From JBBDSJ01 sp040905025 (lineage in GTDB: Bacteria; Pseudomonadota; Gammaproteobacteria; Methylohalomonadales; Methylohalomonadaceae): DNA of 37,744 bases. Shown here one piece after another: positions 8,480 to 17,669 of the stretch (its first letter is position 1; each line of letters starts with the position of its first letter). The notes beneath the pieces are model-generated. The model was not told where the DNA came from. It made no database searches and was given only the letters and a program-made list of their open reading frames with translations. The position numbers were made by a program, and so were the translations under genes. The DNA is taken from positions 1 to 37,744 of the forward strand of contig JBBDSJ010000067.1 in the NCBI GenBank assembly GCA_040905025.1, in the 5' to 3' direction.

Positions 8480-9061
8480 CTACTCATTTGATAATAATGG
8501 TTTTAACTGTTTATCAACTGCCTCACGCGCGCGGAATATCCGTGATCTTACCGTCCCTATGGGACATTCCATGACACTGGCAATCTCCTCGTAACTCAAA
8601 CCTTCGACTTCCCGCAGCATGATGGCGGTACGCAAATCTTCAGGCAGTTCATCAATCGCCCTGATGACCGTTTCCTGAATTTCATCCCGCAGCAGCATGT
8701 GCTCGGGTGTGGCGTTGTCTTTTAGAGCATCGCCGGTATCAATTTGTTCAATTTCATCGAAATCCTGGTCCGCCTCCAATGGCCGCCGGGACTGGACCGC
8801 CAGATAATTTTTTGCGGTATTGACAGCAATACGGTACATCCAGGTATAAAACGCACTCTCGCCGCGAAATTTTGGCAGTGCACGATACGCTTTCAGGAAT
8901 GCCTCCTGACTGACGTCCATGGCGTCGGCCGGGTTTCTGACAAAGCGTCCAACAAGATTCAGTATCCGCTGTTGGTATTTCACCACCAGCAGATCGAAAG
9001 CATGCTTGTCGCCTTTTTGTACCCGTTCCACCAACTGTTGATCTGATTCGCGTGCGGTCAT
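8480..9061 (-). CDS. rpoE: RNA polymerase sigma-E factor (RpoE/AlgU)
   Basis: This is a group 4 (ECF) sigma factor for the envelope-stress response. The 193 residues contain region 2 (about 22-92, with DAMDVSQEAFLKAYR and FYTWMYRIAVNTAKNYL) and region 4 (about 130-185, with LPEDLRTAIMLREVEGLSYEEIA and the helix-turn-helix GTVRSRIFRARE), joined by a short linker as in ECF factors. The cognate anti-sigma gene rseA is immediately downstream. The ribosome-binding site is AAAGGGGA about nine bases before the ATG. The start codon overlaps, as ATGA, the stop of a short upstream ORF (see the leader region 9062-9412). I found no convincing sigma-E-type autoregulatory promoter close to the start. Confidence 0.97.
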   Translation of the reverse strand: MTARESDQQLVERVQKGDKHAFDLLVVKYQQRILNLVGRFVRNPADAMDVSQEAFLKAYRALPKFRGESAFYTWMYRIAVNTAKNYLAVQSRRPLEADQDFDEIEQIDTGDALKDNATPEHMLLRDEIQETVIRAIDELPEDLRTAIMLREVEGLSYEEIASVMECPIGTVRSRIFRAREAVDKQLKPLLSNE

Positions 9062-9412
9062 TCCGACCGATCCCCTTTAACGTTGTTCCTGCTACAATTA
9101 TTTTTTCCGGCACCACCTGCCAGCCCTGCTACAGACGATGCCTGCGCCAATCCCGGACGATTGATCATTCAATACAGCTTTCCACACGCGCATTCCGCCG
9201 GATGCCAGCCGGAGCTGCTCGTGCCGGTGTAGCGTCCATTCCGGCCCATCAGCTCACTGGCTGTCATCGGAAACTGGCATACTGCCGGGCACCGGCTCTG
9301 GCCGCTACCGGGCAATATGGTGGCATGAAAATCAGCGCTGCGACATGATGCAATTTGCCACGTATCATTAATTCATGCCTGATATCGACAACATTATAAC
9401 AATTCAATTCAA
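9062..9412. other. 351-bp divergent region between rpoE and nadB, with three short ORFs leading into rpoE
   Basis: No conserved gene is recognisable here. On the minus strand three ATG-started short ORFs run head to tail into rpoE. They are 20 codons (9264-9326), 32 codons (9169-9267, start overlapping the previous stop as ATGA) and 36 codons (9058-9168, starting directly after the previous TGA, with a GGAAAG ribosome-binding site). The last stop overlaps the rpoE ATG as ATGA. This resembles the position of the E. coli rseD leader ORF, but no similarity is claimed. On the plus strand, a perfect-looking TATAAC lies 13 bases before nadB. The rest shows no clear promoter, terminator or structured RNA. 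Confidence 0.4.
9372..9400 (+). promoter_or_regulatory. Candidate nadB promoter
   Basis: TTCATG (9372-9377), a 17-base spacer and TATAAC (9395-9400) lie just before nadB. The predicted start of transcription would fall only a few bases before the ATG, giving an almost leaderless mRNA. This fits the absence of any Shine-Dalgarno in front of nadB. The -35 match is poor. Read on the other strand, the complement of 9394-9399 is TATAAT, so this element could instead serve rpoE. Confidence 0.3.
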
Positions 9413-11035
9413 ATGACTCAGCATTATCAACATGATGTTCTGATTATTGGCAGTGGCGCCTCCGGGTTGTCCCTGGCTTTGCAACTGGCTGACCACGCCC
9501 GGATCGCTGTCTTATCAAAGGCAGCGTTGAACGAGGGAGCGACCTTTTATGCCCAGGGCGGGGTCTCGGCCGTGCTCGATACCCAGGATTCGGTAGATTC
9601 ACATGTCGAGGACACGTTGATCGCCGGTGCCGGTCTGTGCAAGGACGACGTGGTTCGCTTTGTTGTTGAGCATGGCGCGGAAAGTATCCGCTGGTTAATT
9701 GATATGGGGGTCGATTTTACCAAAGTGGCATCTGCCAATGGCCAGTTTGATTATCATCTGAACCGCGAAGGGGGGCATAGCCATCGGCGCATAATACATG
9801 CTGCTGATGCCACCGGCCGGGCAATTGAGAGTACGCTCGAAAACCGCGTACGCGCCCATGCCAATATCGAATTGTTCGAGCACCACACGGCGGTTGATTT
9901 GCTCACACAGGCAAAACTCGACCGCAGTGATCCGACCGCTGCCGGCAATCGTTGCCATGGCGCCTACGTCTATGACCAGAAATCCGGCAAGGTGGAAGTC
10001 TTCCATGCCCGTGCCGTGGTATTGGCCAGCGGCGGCGCCGGCAAGGTTTATCTGTACACGAGTAACCCGGATGTCAGCACCGGTGATGGCATTGCTATGG
10101 CCTGGCGGGCGGGCTGCCGGATCGCCAACATGGAATTTGTCCAGTTTCATCCGACCTGTCTGTATCACCCGCGCGCCAAATCCTACCTGATCACCGAGGC
10201 CATTCGCGGCGAAGGTGGCGTGTTGCGGTTGCCGGATGGCGAAGCTTTCATGTCACGCTTTGATGATCGCGCCGAGCTCGCGCCGCGCGATATTGTCGCG
10301 CGTGCCATCGACCATGAAATGAAACGCCTGGGGATTGATTGCGTCTACCTTGATATCAGTCACAAGCCGGCTGATTTTATCCACGAGCATTTTCCCTCGA
10401 TTCAGGCAACCTGCCTGAAATACGGTGTCGACATGACCCGTGAACCGATTCCGGTGGTCCCGGCGGCACATTATCTATGTGGTGGTGTCGTCGTCGACAT
10501 GCGTGGCCATACCGACATCCAGGGCTTGTATGCTATCGGCGAAACCGCCAGCACCGGCCTGCATGGCGCCAATCGCATGGCCAGCAATTCGCTACTGGAA
10601 TGCGTGGTTTTCGCGCACGCCACTTACAATGATATTTGCCGGCAACTGGCCGATCACATTCCAGCACCGGCGTTACCGGACTGGGATGAAAGTCTGGTTA
10701 CCGATTCAGATGAAGAAGTGGTCGTTACCCATAACTGGCAGGAAATACGTCGTTTTATGTGGGACTACGTCGGTATTGTCCGGACTACCAAACGTCTGCA
10801 ACGGGCCCAGCACCGTATCGACATGCTGAAACGGGAAATCCGTGAGTACTACAGTAATTTCCGCGTCACCAATGATTTACTCGAACTGCGCAATCTCTGT
10901 AATGTTGCCGATCTGATTATCCGCAGTGCGTTGGCACGGCGTGAAAGCCGGGGCCTGCATTACACGCTCGATTTTCCTGAACCGGACGACACCACCCAAC
11001 CCGCTGACACGATATTACGCAAATGGTTTGAATAA
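9413..11035 (+). CDS. nadB: L-aspartate oxidase
   Basis: NadB oxidises L-aspartate to iminoaspartate, the first step of de novo NAD synthesis, using FAD. The 540-residue protein begins with the Rossmann FAD motif (VLIIGSGASGLSLAL, GxGxxG at 13-18). It also contains HSHRRIIHAADATGRAIE, VQFHPTCLYHP and the late FAD-binding block YAIGETASTGLHGANRMASNSLLE. A C-terminal helical domain with YYSNFRVTNDLLELRNL completes the family architecture, and its length matches other NadB proteins. It is transcribed divergently from rpoE, as in E. coli, and converges on ligA with a 26-bp gap. No nadA or nadC is in the window. Confidence 0.97.
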   Translation: MTQHYQHDVLIIGSGASGLSLALQLADHARIAVLSKAALNEGATFYAQGGVSAVLDTQDSVDSHVEDTLIAGAGLCKDDVVRFVVEHGAESIRWLIDMGVDFTKVASANGQFDYHLNREGGHSHRRIIHAADATGRAIESTLENRVRAHANIELFEHHTAVDLLTQAKLDRSDPTAAGNRCHGAYVYDQKSGKVEVFHARAVVLASGGAGKVYLYTSNPDVSTGDGIAMAWRAGCRIANMEFVQFHPTCLYHPRAKSYLITEAIRGEGGVLRLPDGEAFMSRFDDRAELAPRDIVARAIDHEMKRLGIDCVYLDISHKPADFIHEHFPSIQATCLKYGVDMTREPIPVVPAAHYLCGGVVVDMRGHTDIQGLYAIGETASTGLHGANRMASNSLLECVVFAHATYNDICRQLADHIPAPALPDWDESLVTDSDEEVVVTHNWQEIRRFMWDYVGIVRTTKRLQRAQHRIDMLKREIREYYSNFRVTNDLLELRNLCNVADLIIRSALARRESRGLHYTLDFPEPDDTTQPADTILRKWFE

Positions 11036-11061
11036 ACGCCAACCTGAAAATACGTTGCTGT

Positions 11062-13146
11062 TTAATCGAGTTCAAGCAATAGCAGAAATGCAGCTTCATC
11101 CAGAACTGCCACACCCAGCTGCTGCGCCTTGTCAAACTTGCTGCCGGGGTCAACGCCAGCCACCACATAGTCGGTTCTTTTTGACACGCTGCCCGTGACC
11201 TTGCCGCCACGTTGCTGGATATGCACTTTTGCTTCATCACGGGTCATGCGATTCAAACTGCCAGTCAGTACAAAGATCTTGCCGTTCAGCGGCTTTGGCC
11301 CGGCGGCAGTCCCGGCCGTTTTTTGCCATTGCACACCCAGCGCCAGTAACTCATCAATAATCCGGGTATTGTGTGGTTCGCTGAAAAAGTCAGCTATTTT
11401 ACTGGCGATCACATGGCCTACGTTCCCCACCTGCTGCAGGGGCAGCGCTTTCAAATCCTTTTCAGCCAGGCCGTCGGCCATGGCCTTGTGATAATCCAGG
11501 GCTGCCTGCTTGAGCGCATCAAGATCACCAAAGTAGTCGGCCAGATCTGCCGCCGTCGTTTCACCGACATCACGAATACCCAATGCAAACAGAAACCGCG
11601 GCAATGTCGTCGCCTTGCTCGCCGCAACGGCGGCCAGCAACTTGTCAACTGACTTCTCACCGAGACCTTCGCGCCGGATCAGTGCCGCCTTGTGATCAGA
11701 CAACCGATAAATATCAGCGGGTGTATGCAATAGAGCATCATCCACCAGCTGTTCAACCAGCACACTGCCAAGCCCGTCGATATCCATCGCCCGGCGTGAT
11801 GCAAAATGTTTGAGTGCCTCCTTGCGCTGGGCGGCACAAATCAGTCCGCCAGTGCAACGCGCAACAGCTTCACCCGGTTCGCGCACAATATGCGAACCAC
11901 AGACTGGACAGGCGGCAGGCAATTCAATGCGGGCAGCATTCTTCGGGCGGCGTTCCGGCAGCACCCGTACAACTTCCGGTATGACATCACCGGCCCGGCG
12001 TATATAGACCGTATCACCAATATGCACGTCCTTGCGTTCAATCTCATCCATGTTATGCAGTGTTGCATTGCTGACGGTCACACCGCCGACAAATACCGGT
12101 TCCAGCCGTGCTACCGGTGTCAGTGCCCCGGTACGGCCGACCTGGAATTCAACTGCCCGCAACACAGTCAACTCTTCCTGCGCCGGAAACTTGTGGGCAA
12201 TCGCCCAGCGCGGCGCACGTGATACAAATCCCAGCACCCGTTGCTGATCAAACCGATCCACCTTGTAGACAACACCATCGATCTCGTACTTCAGTTGTTC
12301 ACGTTTGCGGCCAAGCTCCTGGTAATATTTCAGACAACCGGCGGCGCCTTTGACCCGCCGTGTTTCCGGCGCAACACGCAAGCCCCAGTCACGCAATTGC
12401 GTCATCAGTTCACTCTGCCGATCCGGTAATTGCCCGCCTTCGGCCCGGCCAAAACTGTGAAAACAGATTTCCAGTGGCCGGCTCGCCGTAATGTGCGGAT
12501 CAAGCTGGCGCAAACTGCCGGCGGCGGCGTTACGCGGATTAACGAATGTCTTCACACCCTGTTCGGCGAGGCCGGCGTTCATCCGGTTGAAGCCCTGTTT
12601 ACTCATGAACACTTCACCCCGCACATCCAGTAACGCCGGATAGTTCTTGCCCTGCAGGGTTAGCGGGACGGATTTAATCGTACGCACATTCGCTGTGACG
12701 TCTTCACCGGTCGCACCATCTCCGCGTGTGGCGGCCTGAACCAGACGACCGTTCGCATAACGCAAACTGACCGCAAGTCCATCGAGCTTGGGCTCGGCAA
12801 AATATTCAACCGGTTGTTCGGTATCAAGTGCATTGCGAACGCGCCGGTCAAATTCCTCGATATCGCTGGCAGCAAACGCATTGCCCAGCGACAGCATCGG
12901 CACTTCATGGTTGACTTCGGCAAACTCACGCCGGGCATTGGCGCCCACCCGTTGGGTGGGTGAATCCGCTGTGATTAAATCCGGAAACTCCGCTTCGAGC
13001 TGTTCCAGTTCCTGAAACAGGCGATCATATTCGGCGTCCGGGATCTGCGGGTCATCGAGTACGTAATAACGGTGATTATGCCCGGCCAGGGTCTGGCGCA
13101 ACTGCTGAAGTTTTTTCTCCGCATCACGGCGGGACTTGCTGGGCAT
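11062..13146 (-). CDS. ligA: NAD-dependent DNA ligase
   Basis: LigA seals nicks in replication and repair using NAD. The 694-residue protein has the N-terminal Ia domain (YYVLDDPQIPDAEYD), the nucleotidyltransferase core with catalytic Lys120 in EPKLDGLA, and an OB fold. A four-cysteine zinc site (CPVCG then CTGGLIC) is followed by the helix-hairpin-helix region (AMDIDGLGSVLVEQLV, then LFALGIRDVGETTA) and a C-terminal BRCT domain (about 615-690, GKIFVLTGSLNRMTRDEAK). It lies 21 bp after zipA in a ligA-zipA-smc cluster read from smc, a common gammaproteobacterial arrangement. All motifs are intact. Confidence 0.98.
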   Translation of the reverse strand: MPSKSRRDAEKKLQQLRQTLAGHNHRYYVLDDPQIPDAEYDRLFQELEQLEAEFPDLITADSPTQRVGANARREFAEVNHEVPMLSLGNAFAASDIEEFDRRVRNALDTEQPVEYFAEPKLDGLAVSLRYANGRLVQAATRGDGATGEDVTANVRTIKSVPLTLQGKNYPALLDVRGEVFMSKQGFNRMNAGLAEQGVKTFVNPRNAAAGSLRQLDPHITASRPLEICFHSFGRAEGGQLPDRQSELMTQLRDWGLRVAPETRRVKGAAGCLKYYQELGRKREQLKYEIDGVVYKVDRFDQQRVLGFVSRAPRWAIAHKFPAQEELTVLRAVEFQVGRTGALTPVARLEPVFVGGVTVSNATLHNMDEIERKDVHIGDTVYIRRAGDVIPEVVRVLPERRPKNAARIELPAACPVCGSHIVREPGEAVARCTGGLICAAQRKEALKHFASRRAMDIDGLGSVLVEQLVDDALLHTPADIYRLSDHKAALIRREGLGEKSVDKLLAAVAASKATTLPRFLFALGIRDVGETTAADLADYFGDLDALKQAALDYHKAMADGLAEKDLKALPLQQVGNVGHVIASKIADFFSEPHNTRIIDELLALGVQWQKTAGTAAGPKPLNGKIFVLTGSLNRMTRDEAKVHIQQRGGKVTGSVSKRTDYVVAGVDPGSKFDKAQQLGVAVLDEAAFLLLLELD

Positions 13147-13167
13147 GATGATGCTGGGAACCGGAAA

Positions 13168-13971
13168 CTAGTCGTTATGATGCAATTGCGCGCGTAACCG
13201 CTGCAGCGTGGTATCGGTCAGTGGCCGGTGCTGGTCATCCTGTAACTCGCCATACAACCGGTCTGCGAGCCATTCACACTTGGACAACATGCGATCAAAC
13301 GCATCGTGTTCATCCGCCGGGCCAGGCAACTGCATGAAGCAGGCAAGCCCGCGAGTCGTAAAGTTATCGCGATCAGCTATATCGAGCGTGCCCGGTTCAA
13401 ACAGATTGGCAATACTGAAAACACACTCGCCGCGGCTGTTGATATCATGATAAATGCCCATATCAGCCAGTTGCATATCAACGGCCGCCAGTGCACTGAA
13501 CAAATCATTGCCGCTAAACTCCTGACCGCTGGCGGCTTTCAGATACAACACCACAATACGCGGTTGACTCTGCGTTACAGAATCAGCCGTCTCTGCGGTT
13601 TCATCGAATTCATCATCGGATTCAGCATCAATGTTCTGGTCAGCGTCCTGGCCTGATACTTGTGATTGCGCCATGACATCCGGCGCAGGCTCAGGCATTG
13701 ATTTATCGGCAGCTGTCAGTGAGGCCGGTGCATCACGATCCGGCTTGCGATTCTGAATCAACAGCTCATTCAAATCGGCCAGGGCTTCGCGGTAATAGGC
13801 TTCTTCTTCGGTTGCCCGCGGCGGCATGTTCAGGCCAGCGGTATCATCCTGCTCAAAGAACCGGTCAACCTTGCGTTTTGGCGAACGCTGGCGTTGGAGA
13901 CGCTCGCTGAAATAGATACCGGCGATAATCAGACAACCGATGGCCAGCAGGATCCAGCGCAGGTTATCCAT
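13168..13971 (-). CDS. zipA: Cell-division protein ZipA
   Basis: ZipA anchors FtsZ to the inner membrane during early septum assembly. The 267-residue protein has a single N-terminal membrane segment (about 4-23, LRWILLAIGCLIIAGIYF) and a basic patch (QRQRSPKRK). A variable acidic, Pro/Asp-rich linker to about 125 leads to the C-terminal FtsZ-binding domain (about 135-262). That domain shows VLYLKAASGQEFSGNDLFSAL, MGIYHDIN, FSIANLFEPGTLD and CFMQLPGP. It lies between ligA and smc on the same strand, with a 12-bp gap after smc. ZipA is characteristic of Gammaproteobacteria and anchors the taxonomic call for the window. Confidence 0.95.
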   Translation of the reverse strand: MDNLRWILLAIGCLIIAGIYFSERLQRQRSPKRKVDRFFEQDDTAGLNMPPRATEEEAYYREALADLNELLIQNRKPDRDAPASLTAADKSMPEPAPDVMAQSQVSGQDADQNIDAESDDEFDETAETADSVTQSQPRIVVLYLKAASGQEFSGNDLFSALAAVDMQLADMGIYHDINSRGECVFSIANLFEPGTLDIADRDNFTTRGLACFMQLPGPADEHDAFDRMLSKCEWLADRLYGELQDDQHRPLTDTTLQRLRAQLHHND

Positions 13972-13983
13972 GACGCAGCAAAG

Positions 13984-16900
13984 CTACCCGGCAGCAGCCA
14001 TGGCCACGGCTTCATCCATGTCCACCGACACCAGTCGTGACACACCGGCTTCCTGCATGGTGACCCCGATCAACTGATTTGTAATTTCCATCGTAATCTT
14101 GTTGTGTGTAATCACGATGAATTGCACATCCGCAGACATTTTCCGCACCAGATCACTGAAGCGGCTGACGTTGGTATCGTCAAGGGGCGCATCAACCTCA
14201 TCAAGAATGCAAAACGGTGCCGGATTGAGCTTGAAGATTGAGAAAACCATCGCCACGGCTGTGAGCGCCTTTTCACCACCCGACAATAAATGAATACTGC
14301 TGTTGCGTTTGCCCGGTGGCCGCGCCATGACCAGCACGCCGGTATCGAGCAAGTCATCGCCTGTCAATTCAAGATAGGCATGACCGCCACCGAACAGATC
14401 CGGAAACAGTGTGCCGAGATTTTCGTTGAGCTGATCGAAGGTCTCCTTGAAACGGTTGCGCGTTTCCCGATCAATTTTGCGGATCGCCTTTTCCAGCGTG
14501 TCCAGTGCCTCGGTCAAATCAGCATGCTGACTGTCGAGATAGTCCTTGCGTTCGCTTAACTGCTTGTGTTCATCAATCGCAGCCAGGTTGATTGGTCCCA
14601 GACGTTCAATCTTGCGCTGGATACCGGCAAGTTGTTCACGCCAGTCAGTCTGGCTGGCCTCGGCACTGAGTGATTCCAGCACCGTTTGCAGATCGTGGCC
14701 ACCTGATTGCAATTGCTCCTCGACCGTCTGCAGTCGCACCCGTACTTCCTGAGCTGCCAGCCGCACACTTTCAAGTGCCTGTTGCGCCTGATCAAGTTGC
14801 CTGTCGGCATCGGCGCGTTGTTCATCCAGACCACGCAGGGTTTCATCCAGTCCCTGCAAACGCTCACGCACTGTTTTTAATGCCTGCTCGGCAGTCTGCT
14901 TCTCGGTCAGTTTGGCCGATAACTGCTTCTGCATATCGGCAAGTGGCGCCTGCGTCTGTGTCAACGCCCGGGTTAATTCGTCATTTCGCCCGGCATGTTG
15001 TTCGAGTTGGCGTTGCAACCGTTGTACGCCCTGCTCCAATGACGCCCGCTGCGAGCTGGTCGACTCCAGTTTCAGCGCAATACCATGGCTTTCCTGGTGC
15101 GTTTCCTGCCAGCGCTGGCGGGCCGTGTCCAATGCGGTTCGATGTTCGTCACGCAGCGCCGACAATTCATTACGCTGGCTCTGCAAGTCGTCACGCTGTG
15201 TCTGCAGCTGAACCAGCCGTTCGCGCAAACTCTCACACTCCGTTGTTTCGTTCTGAATCTGCTCGGCAAGATCCTGCAAGGCGTCCTCAAGCTGCTGGCT
15301 GCGGTTCTGGACCTGCTCGGCACGGGCTGTTGCAGCGGCCTGTTCAGAACGCTTTGCCGCAACGGCGTTTTGTGCGGCCTGCAACTGCTGCCGGCTGTCA
15401 TCAATGGCCTGCTCGGTTGTCGCCTGCCGGTCACGCTGTTGCTCGAGGGCTGCCGTCAACGCCACCAGTGTTTGTTCACTCTGGCTGACTTGCTCGCGCA
15501 GGTTGGCGATGTCGTTTTCACGGCTCAACGCACCGCTTTGGCCTTCAGCAACAGCCGGTGTACGCAACCAGTCCGGGCCAAACCACAAACCGGCCTGTGT
15601 CACGACCGATTCATGTGCGGCCAGTTGTGCTTGCATGCGCTGCGCTGTGGCGCTGCCAGAGGCGATATAAACACCGGCAAGCAAGCCTGTCAGTGGTCCC
15701 GGCGCCTGGATTTTTTCCGCCAGTGGCTGCCAGTCTGCATGCGAAGTTGCCGACCGTCCGGTTTGTGGCCGGTAAGCACCCAGATAACCGGCCGGCAACT
15801 GCTGCAACTGATTTGCCAACGCGCCAAGGTCATCGACTACCAGATCCTGCAAATGTGCACCGAGCACTGTTTCCAGTGCCAGCGTCCAGTCCGGCTCTAC
15901 CTTGAGGGCCTGTGCCAGACGCGTGGTATCGGCATAGCCGTGCGCCTGCAGCCAGTCATGCACAGCTTCCTGGTCACCACCCAGCGCGATCTGTTGCACG
16001 GCTTCCAGCGATGCCAGCCGACTGCGCAATTCCTGATGTGTTTCGCGCTGGTGTTCCAGTTGCCGCTGCTGCTGATCAAATTGTTCGCGCAATTCACGCA
16101 ATTGCTGCTGTTTGTGCTCAAGTTGTTCAGACGCCTGCTGCTGGTCAGCTTCCGCGGCAGTGACACTGTCGGCAAGCGCCGGCACAGCCGAATTATCGGC
16201 GCCATTCAATTGCGCCTGTTCCTGCTGCAGACGTTCGCGCTGGTGCCGGGCATCCTCGACACTGAGTTCAAGATGCTCCAGCCGGGTCCGGGCGTTTTCT
16301 TCCGCGCGGACGGCTTCATTCAGTTGCTCATTGAAGGCATCCCACTCCGACTGCCAGCTTTGCATGGCTTGCTCGGCAGCATTCAGTAAGTCATAGGCCT
16401 GTTCGCTGTCACTGCGGGAGCCTTCAAGCTGTGGCGTCAATTCACCAAGCTGGTCATTGAGTTGTTGTAACCGGGCCTGGTCCTGTTCCAGTTGTCGTGA
16501 TGCGCCGGCACGATCCTGCTGCAATTGCTGCAGATCGTGCTCCAGTGTCGCGCTGCGTTCGCGCGCATGCTCAAGCTTTTGTTCCAGTTGCGCGATATCG
16601 GCACCGACTTGATAAAAAACAGATTGCGCCTGGTTCAGGTTTTCCGACGCCTCACTGACATCACTACGTTGCTGCTCCATCGCTGTTTCCACCTGCCGCA
16701 GGCGTGCGCGGGCTGCTTCCACTGCCGTTTCCTTGTCACGCAAGTCTGCAGCTTCCTGTTCGGCCCGGGCCTTGAATTGCTGCCAGTCCAGTGCCAGCAA
16801 TTCAGCGCTCAGCCGGCGTTCGTCCTTTTTTAACTCCTGGTAACGTTCTGCGGCCCGCGCCTGGCGCTGGAGTTTGTCCAACTGCTTGCCGAGTTCTTCG

Positions 16901-17493
16901 CGAATATCATCCAGCCGGCTGATATTTTCCTTGGTGTGACCAATGCGCAGCTCCGTCTCACGGCGGCGTTCGCGGTATTTGGAAATACCGGCAGCTTCTT
17001 CGATAAACGAACGCAGTTCTTCCGGCTTCGCTTCAATAAAACGCGAAATCATGCCCTGTTCGATAATGGAATAGCTGCGTGGACCGAGACCGGTACCAAG
17101 GAAAATGGCGGTGATATCGCGGCGCCGGCAACGGCCACCGTTCAGATAATATTGCGACTGGCCGTCACGGCCCAGTTGCCGCTTGACCGATATCTCATTG
17201 TAGCTGGCATACTCGCCGCCGACCCGGCCGGCACTGTTGTCAAAAATCAACTCAACAGTTGCCTGACCCACAGGTTTGCGGGCCGAGGAACCATTGAAGA
17301 TTACATCGGTCATTGCATCACCACGCAGGTGTTTGGCGGACGATTCGCCCATCACCCACATGATGGCATCAATGATATTGGATTTGCCGCAGCCGTTCGG
17401 GCCGACAATCCCGGTCAAGTCGCCGGGGACGTTGAGCGTGGTAGGATCGACAAATGATTTAAAACCGGCAAGCTTCATCTTACGTAGGCGCAT
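13984..17493 (-). CDS. smc: Chromosome segregation protein SMC
   Basis: This is a structural-maintenance-of-chromosomes ATPase that organises and segregates the nucleoid. The 1169-residue protein has the N-terminal Walker A GPNGCGKSN at 31-39, followed by a long Gln/Glu/Ala-rich coiled coil. The hinge is at about 500-650 (GGDQEAVHDWLQAHGYADT, then LETVLGAHLQDLVVDD), followed by the returning coil. The C-terminal head carries the signature LLSGGEKALTAVAM and Walker B ILDEVDAPLDD. The start MRLRKMKLAGFKSFVD matches the family's first strand. No scpA or scpB lies in the window. It is the first gene of the smc-zipA-ligA unit and is transcribed divergently from queF across an AT-rich 176-bp spacer. 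Confidence 0.97.
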   Translation of the reverse strand: MRLRKMKLAGFKSFVDPTTLNVPGDLTGIVGPNGCGKSNIIDAIMWVMGESSAKHLRGDAMTDVIFNGSSARKPVGQATVELIFDNSAGRVGGEYASYNEISVKRQLGRDGQSQYYLNGGRCRRRDITAIFLGTGLGPRSYSIIEQGMISRFIEAKPEELRSFIEEAAGISKYRERRRETELRIGHTKENISRLDDIREELGKQLDKLQRQARAAERYQELKKDERRLSAELLALDWQQFKARAEQEAADLRDKETAVEAARARLRQVETAMEQQRSDVSEASENLNQAQSVFYQVGADIAQLEQKLEHARERSATLEHDLQQLQQDRAGASRQLEQDQARLQQLNDQLGELTPQLEGSRSDSEQAYDLLNAAEQAMQSWQSEWDAFNEQLNEAVRAEENARTRLEHLELSVEDARHQRERLQQEQAQLNGADNSAVPALADSVTAAEADQQQASEQLEHKQQQLRELREQFDQQQRQLEHQRETHQELRSRLASLEAVQQIALGGDQEAVHDWLQAHGYADTTRLAQALKVEPDWTLALETVLGAHLQDLVVDDLGALANQLQQLPAGYLGAYRPQTGRSATSHADWQPLAEKIQAPGPLTGLLAGVYIASGSATAQRMQAQLAAHESVVTQAGLWFGPDWLRTPAVAEGQSGALSRENDIANLREQVSQSEQTLVALTAALEQQRDRQATTEQAIDDSRQQLQAAQNAVAAKRSEQAAATARAEQVQNRSQQLEDALQDLAEQIQNETTECESLRERLVQLQTQRDDLQSQRNELSALRDEHRTALDTARQRWQETHQESHGIALKLESTSSQRASLEQGVQRLQRQLEQHAGRNDELTRALTQTQAPLADMQKQLSAKLTEKQTAEQALKTVRERLQGLDETLRGLDEQRADADRQLDQAQQALESVRLAAQEVRVRLQTVEEQLQSGGHDLQTVLESLSAEASQTDWREQLAGIQRKIERLGPINLAAIDEHKQLSERKDYLDSQHADLTEALDTLEKAIRKIDRETRNRFKETFDQLNENLGTLFPDLFGGGHAYLELTGDDLLDTGVLVMARPPGKRNSSIHLLSGGEKALTAVAMVFSIFKLNPAPFCILDEVDAPLDDTNVSRFSDLVRKMSADVQFIVITHNKITMEITNQLIGVTMQEAGVSRLVSVDMDEAVAMAAAG

Positions 17494-17583
17494 GGCGCGT
17501 TAAGATACCGGGTAAACAGTTGCTATACAAGCACGAAAACTATTCTATATTTAACTTTAAATAAATATCGTATTTAATTGTTT

Positions 17584-17612
17584 TTTATACTAATATTGAT
17601 AATTGTTATAGT
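17584..17612 (+). promoter_or_regulatory. Candidate queF promoter, with leader hairpin
   Basis: TTTATA (17584-17589), 17 bases, then TATAGT (17607-17612) preceded by TG one base away, making an extended -10. The predicted transcript starts near 17619. Its leader contains a perfect six-base stem, GTCAGG/CCTGAC at 17623-17642. The leader does not match the preQ1-I riboswitch consensus as I know it. The surrounding 17520-17620 is strongly AT-rich and probably also carries the smc promoter on the other strand. Confidence 0.45.
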
Positions 17613-17669
17613 CATGTATCAAGTCAGGCCCATGACCCTGACAAGTGACCTTTTACAGGTAAAAATTGA

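Noticed and set aside
9056..9088. Sigma-E-like promoter, GGAACAA-N16-TCGGA, just before rpoE
   Set aside because: The -10 would overlap the ribosome-binding region and the start codon would lie before the transcription start, so it cannot drive the annotated rpoE start. The -35 also deviates from GGAACTT.
9052..9348. Plus-strand frame of 98 codons between rpoE and nadB
   Set aside because: It starts inside rpoE on the opposite strand, is rich in Arg and Cys, has no ribosome-binding site and resembles no known protein.
15085..16389. Plus-strand frame of 434 codons opposite smc
   Set aside because: It lies entirely within smc, whose coiled coil is rich in Gln and Leu codons that read as open frames on the opposite strand. 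The translation is Cys/Arg/Gln-rich and shows no domain.
17613..17669. PreQ1 class I riboswitch before queF
   Set aside because: The loop and A-rich tail sequences of the class I consensus are absent. The hairpin is reported only as an uncharacterised leader structure.
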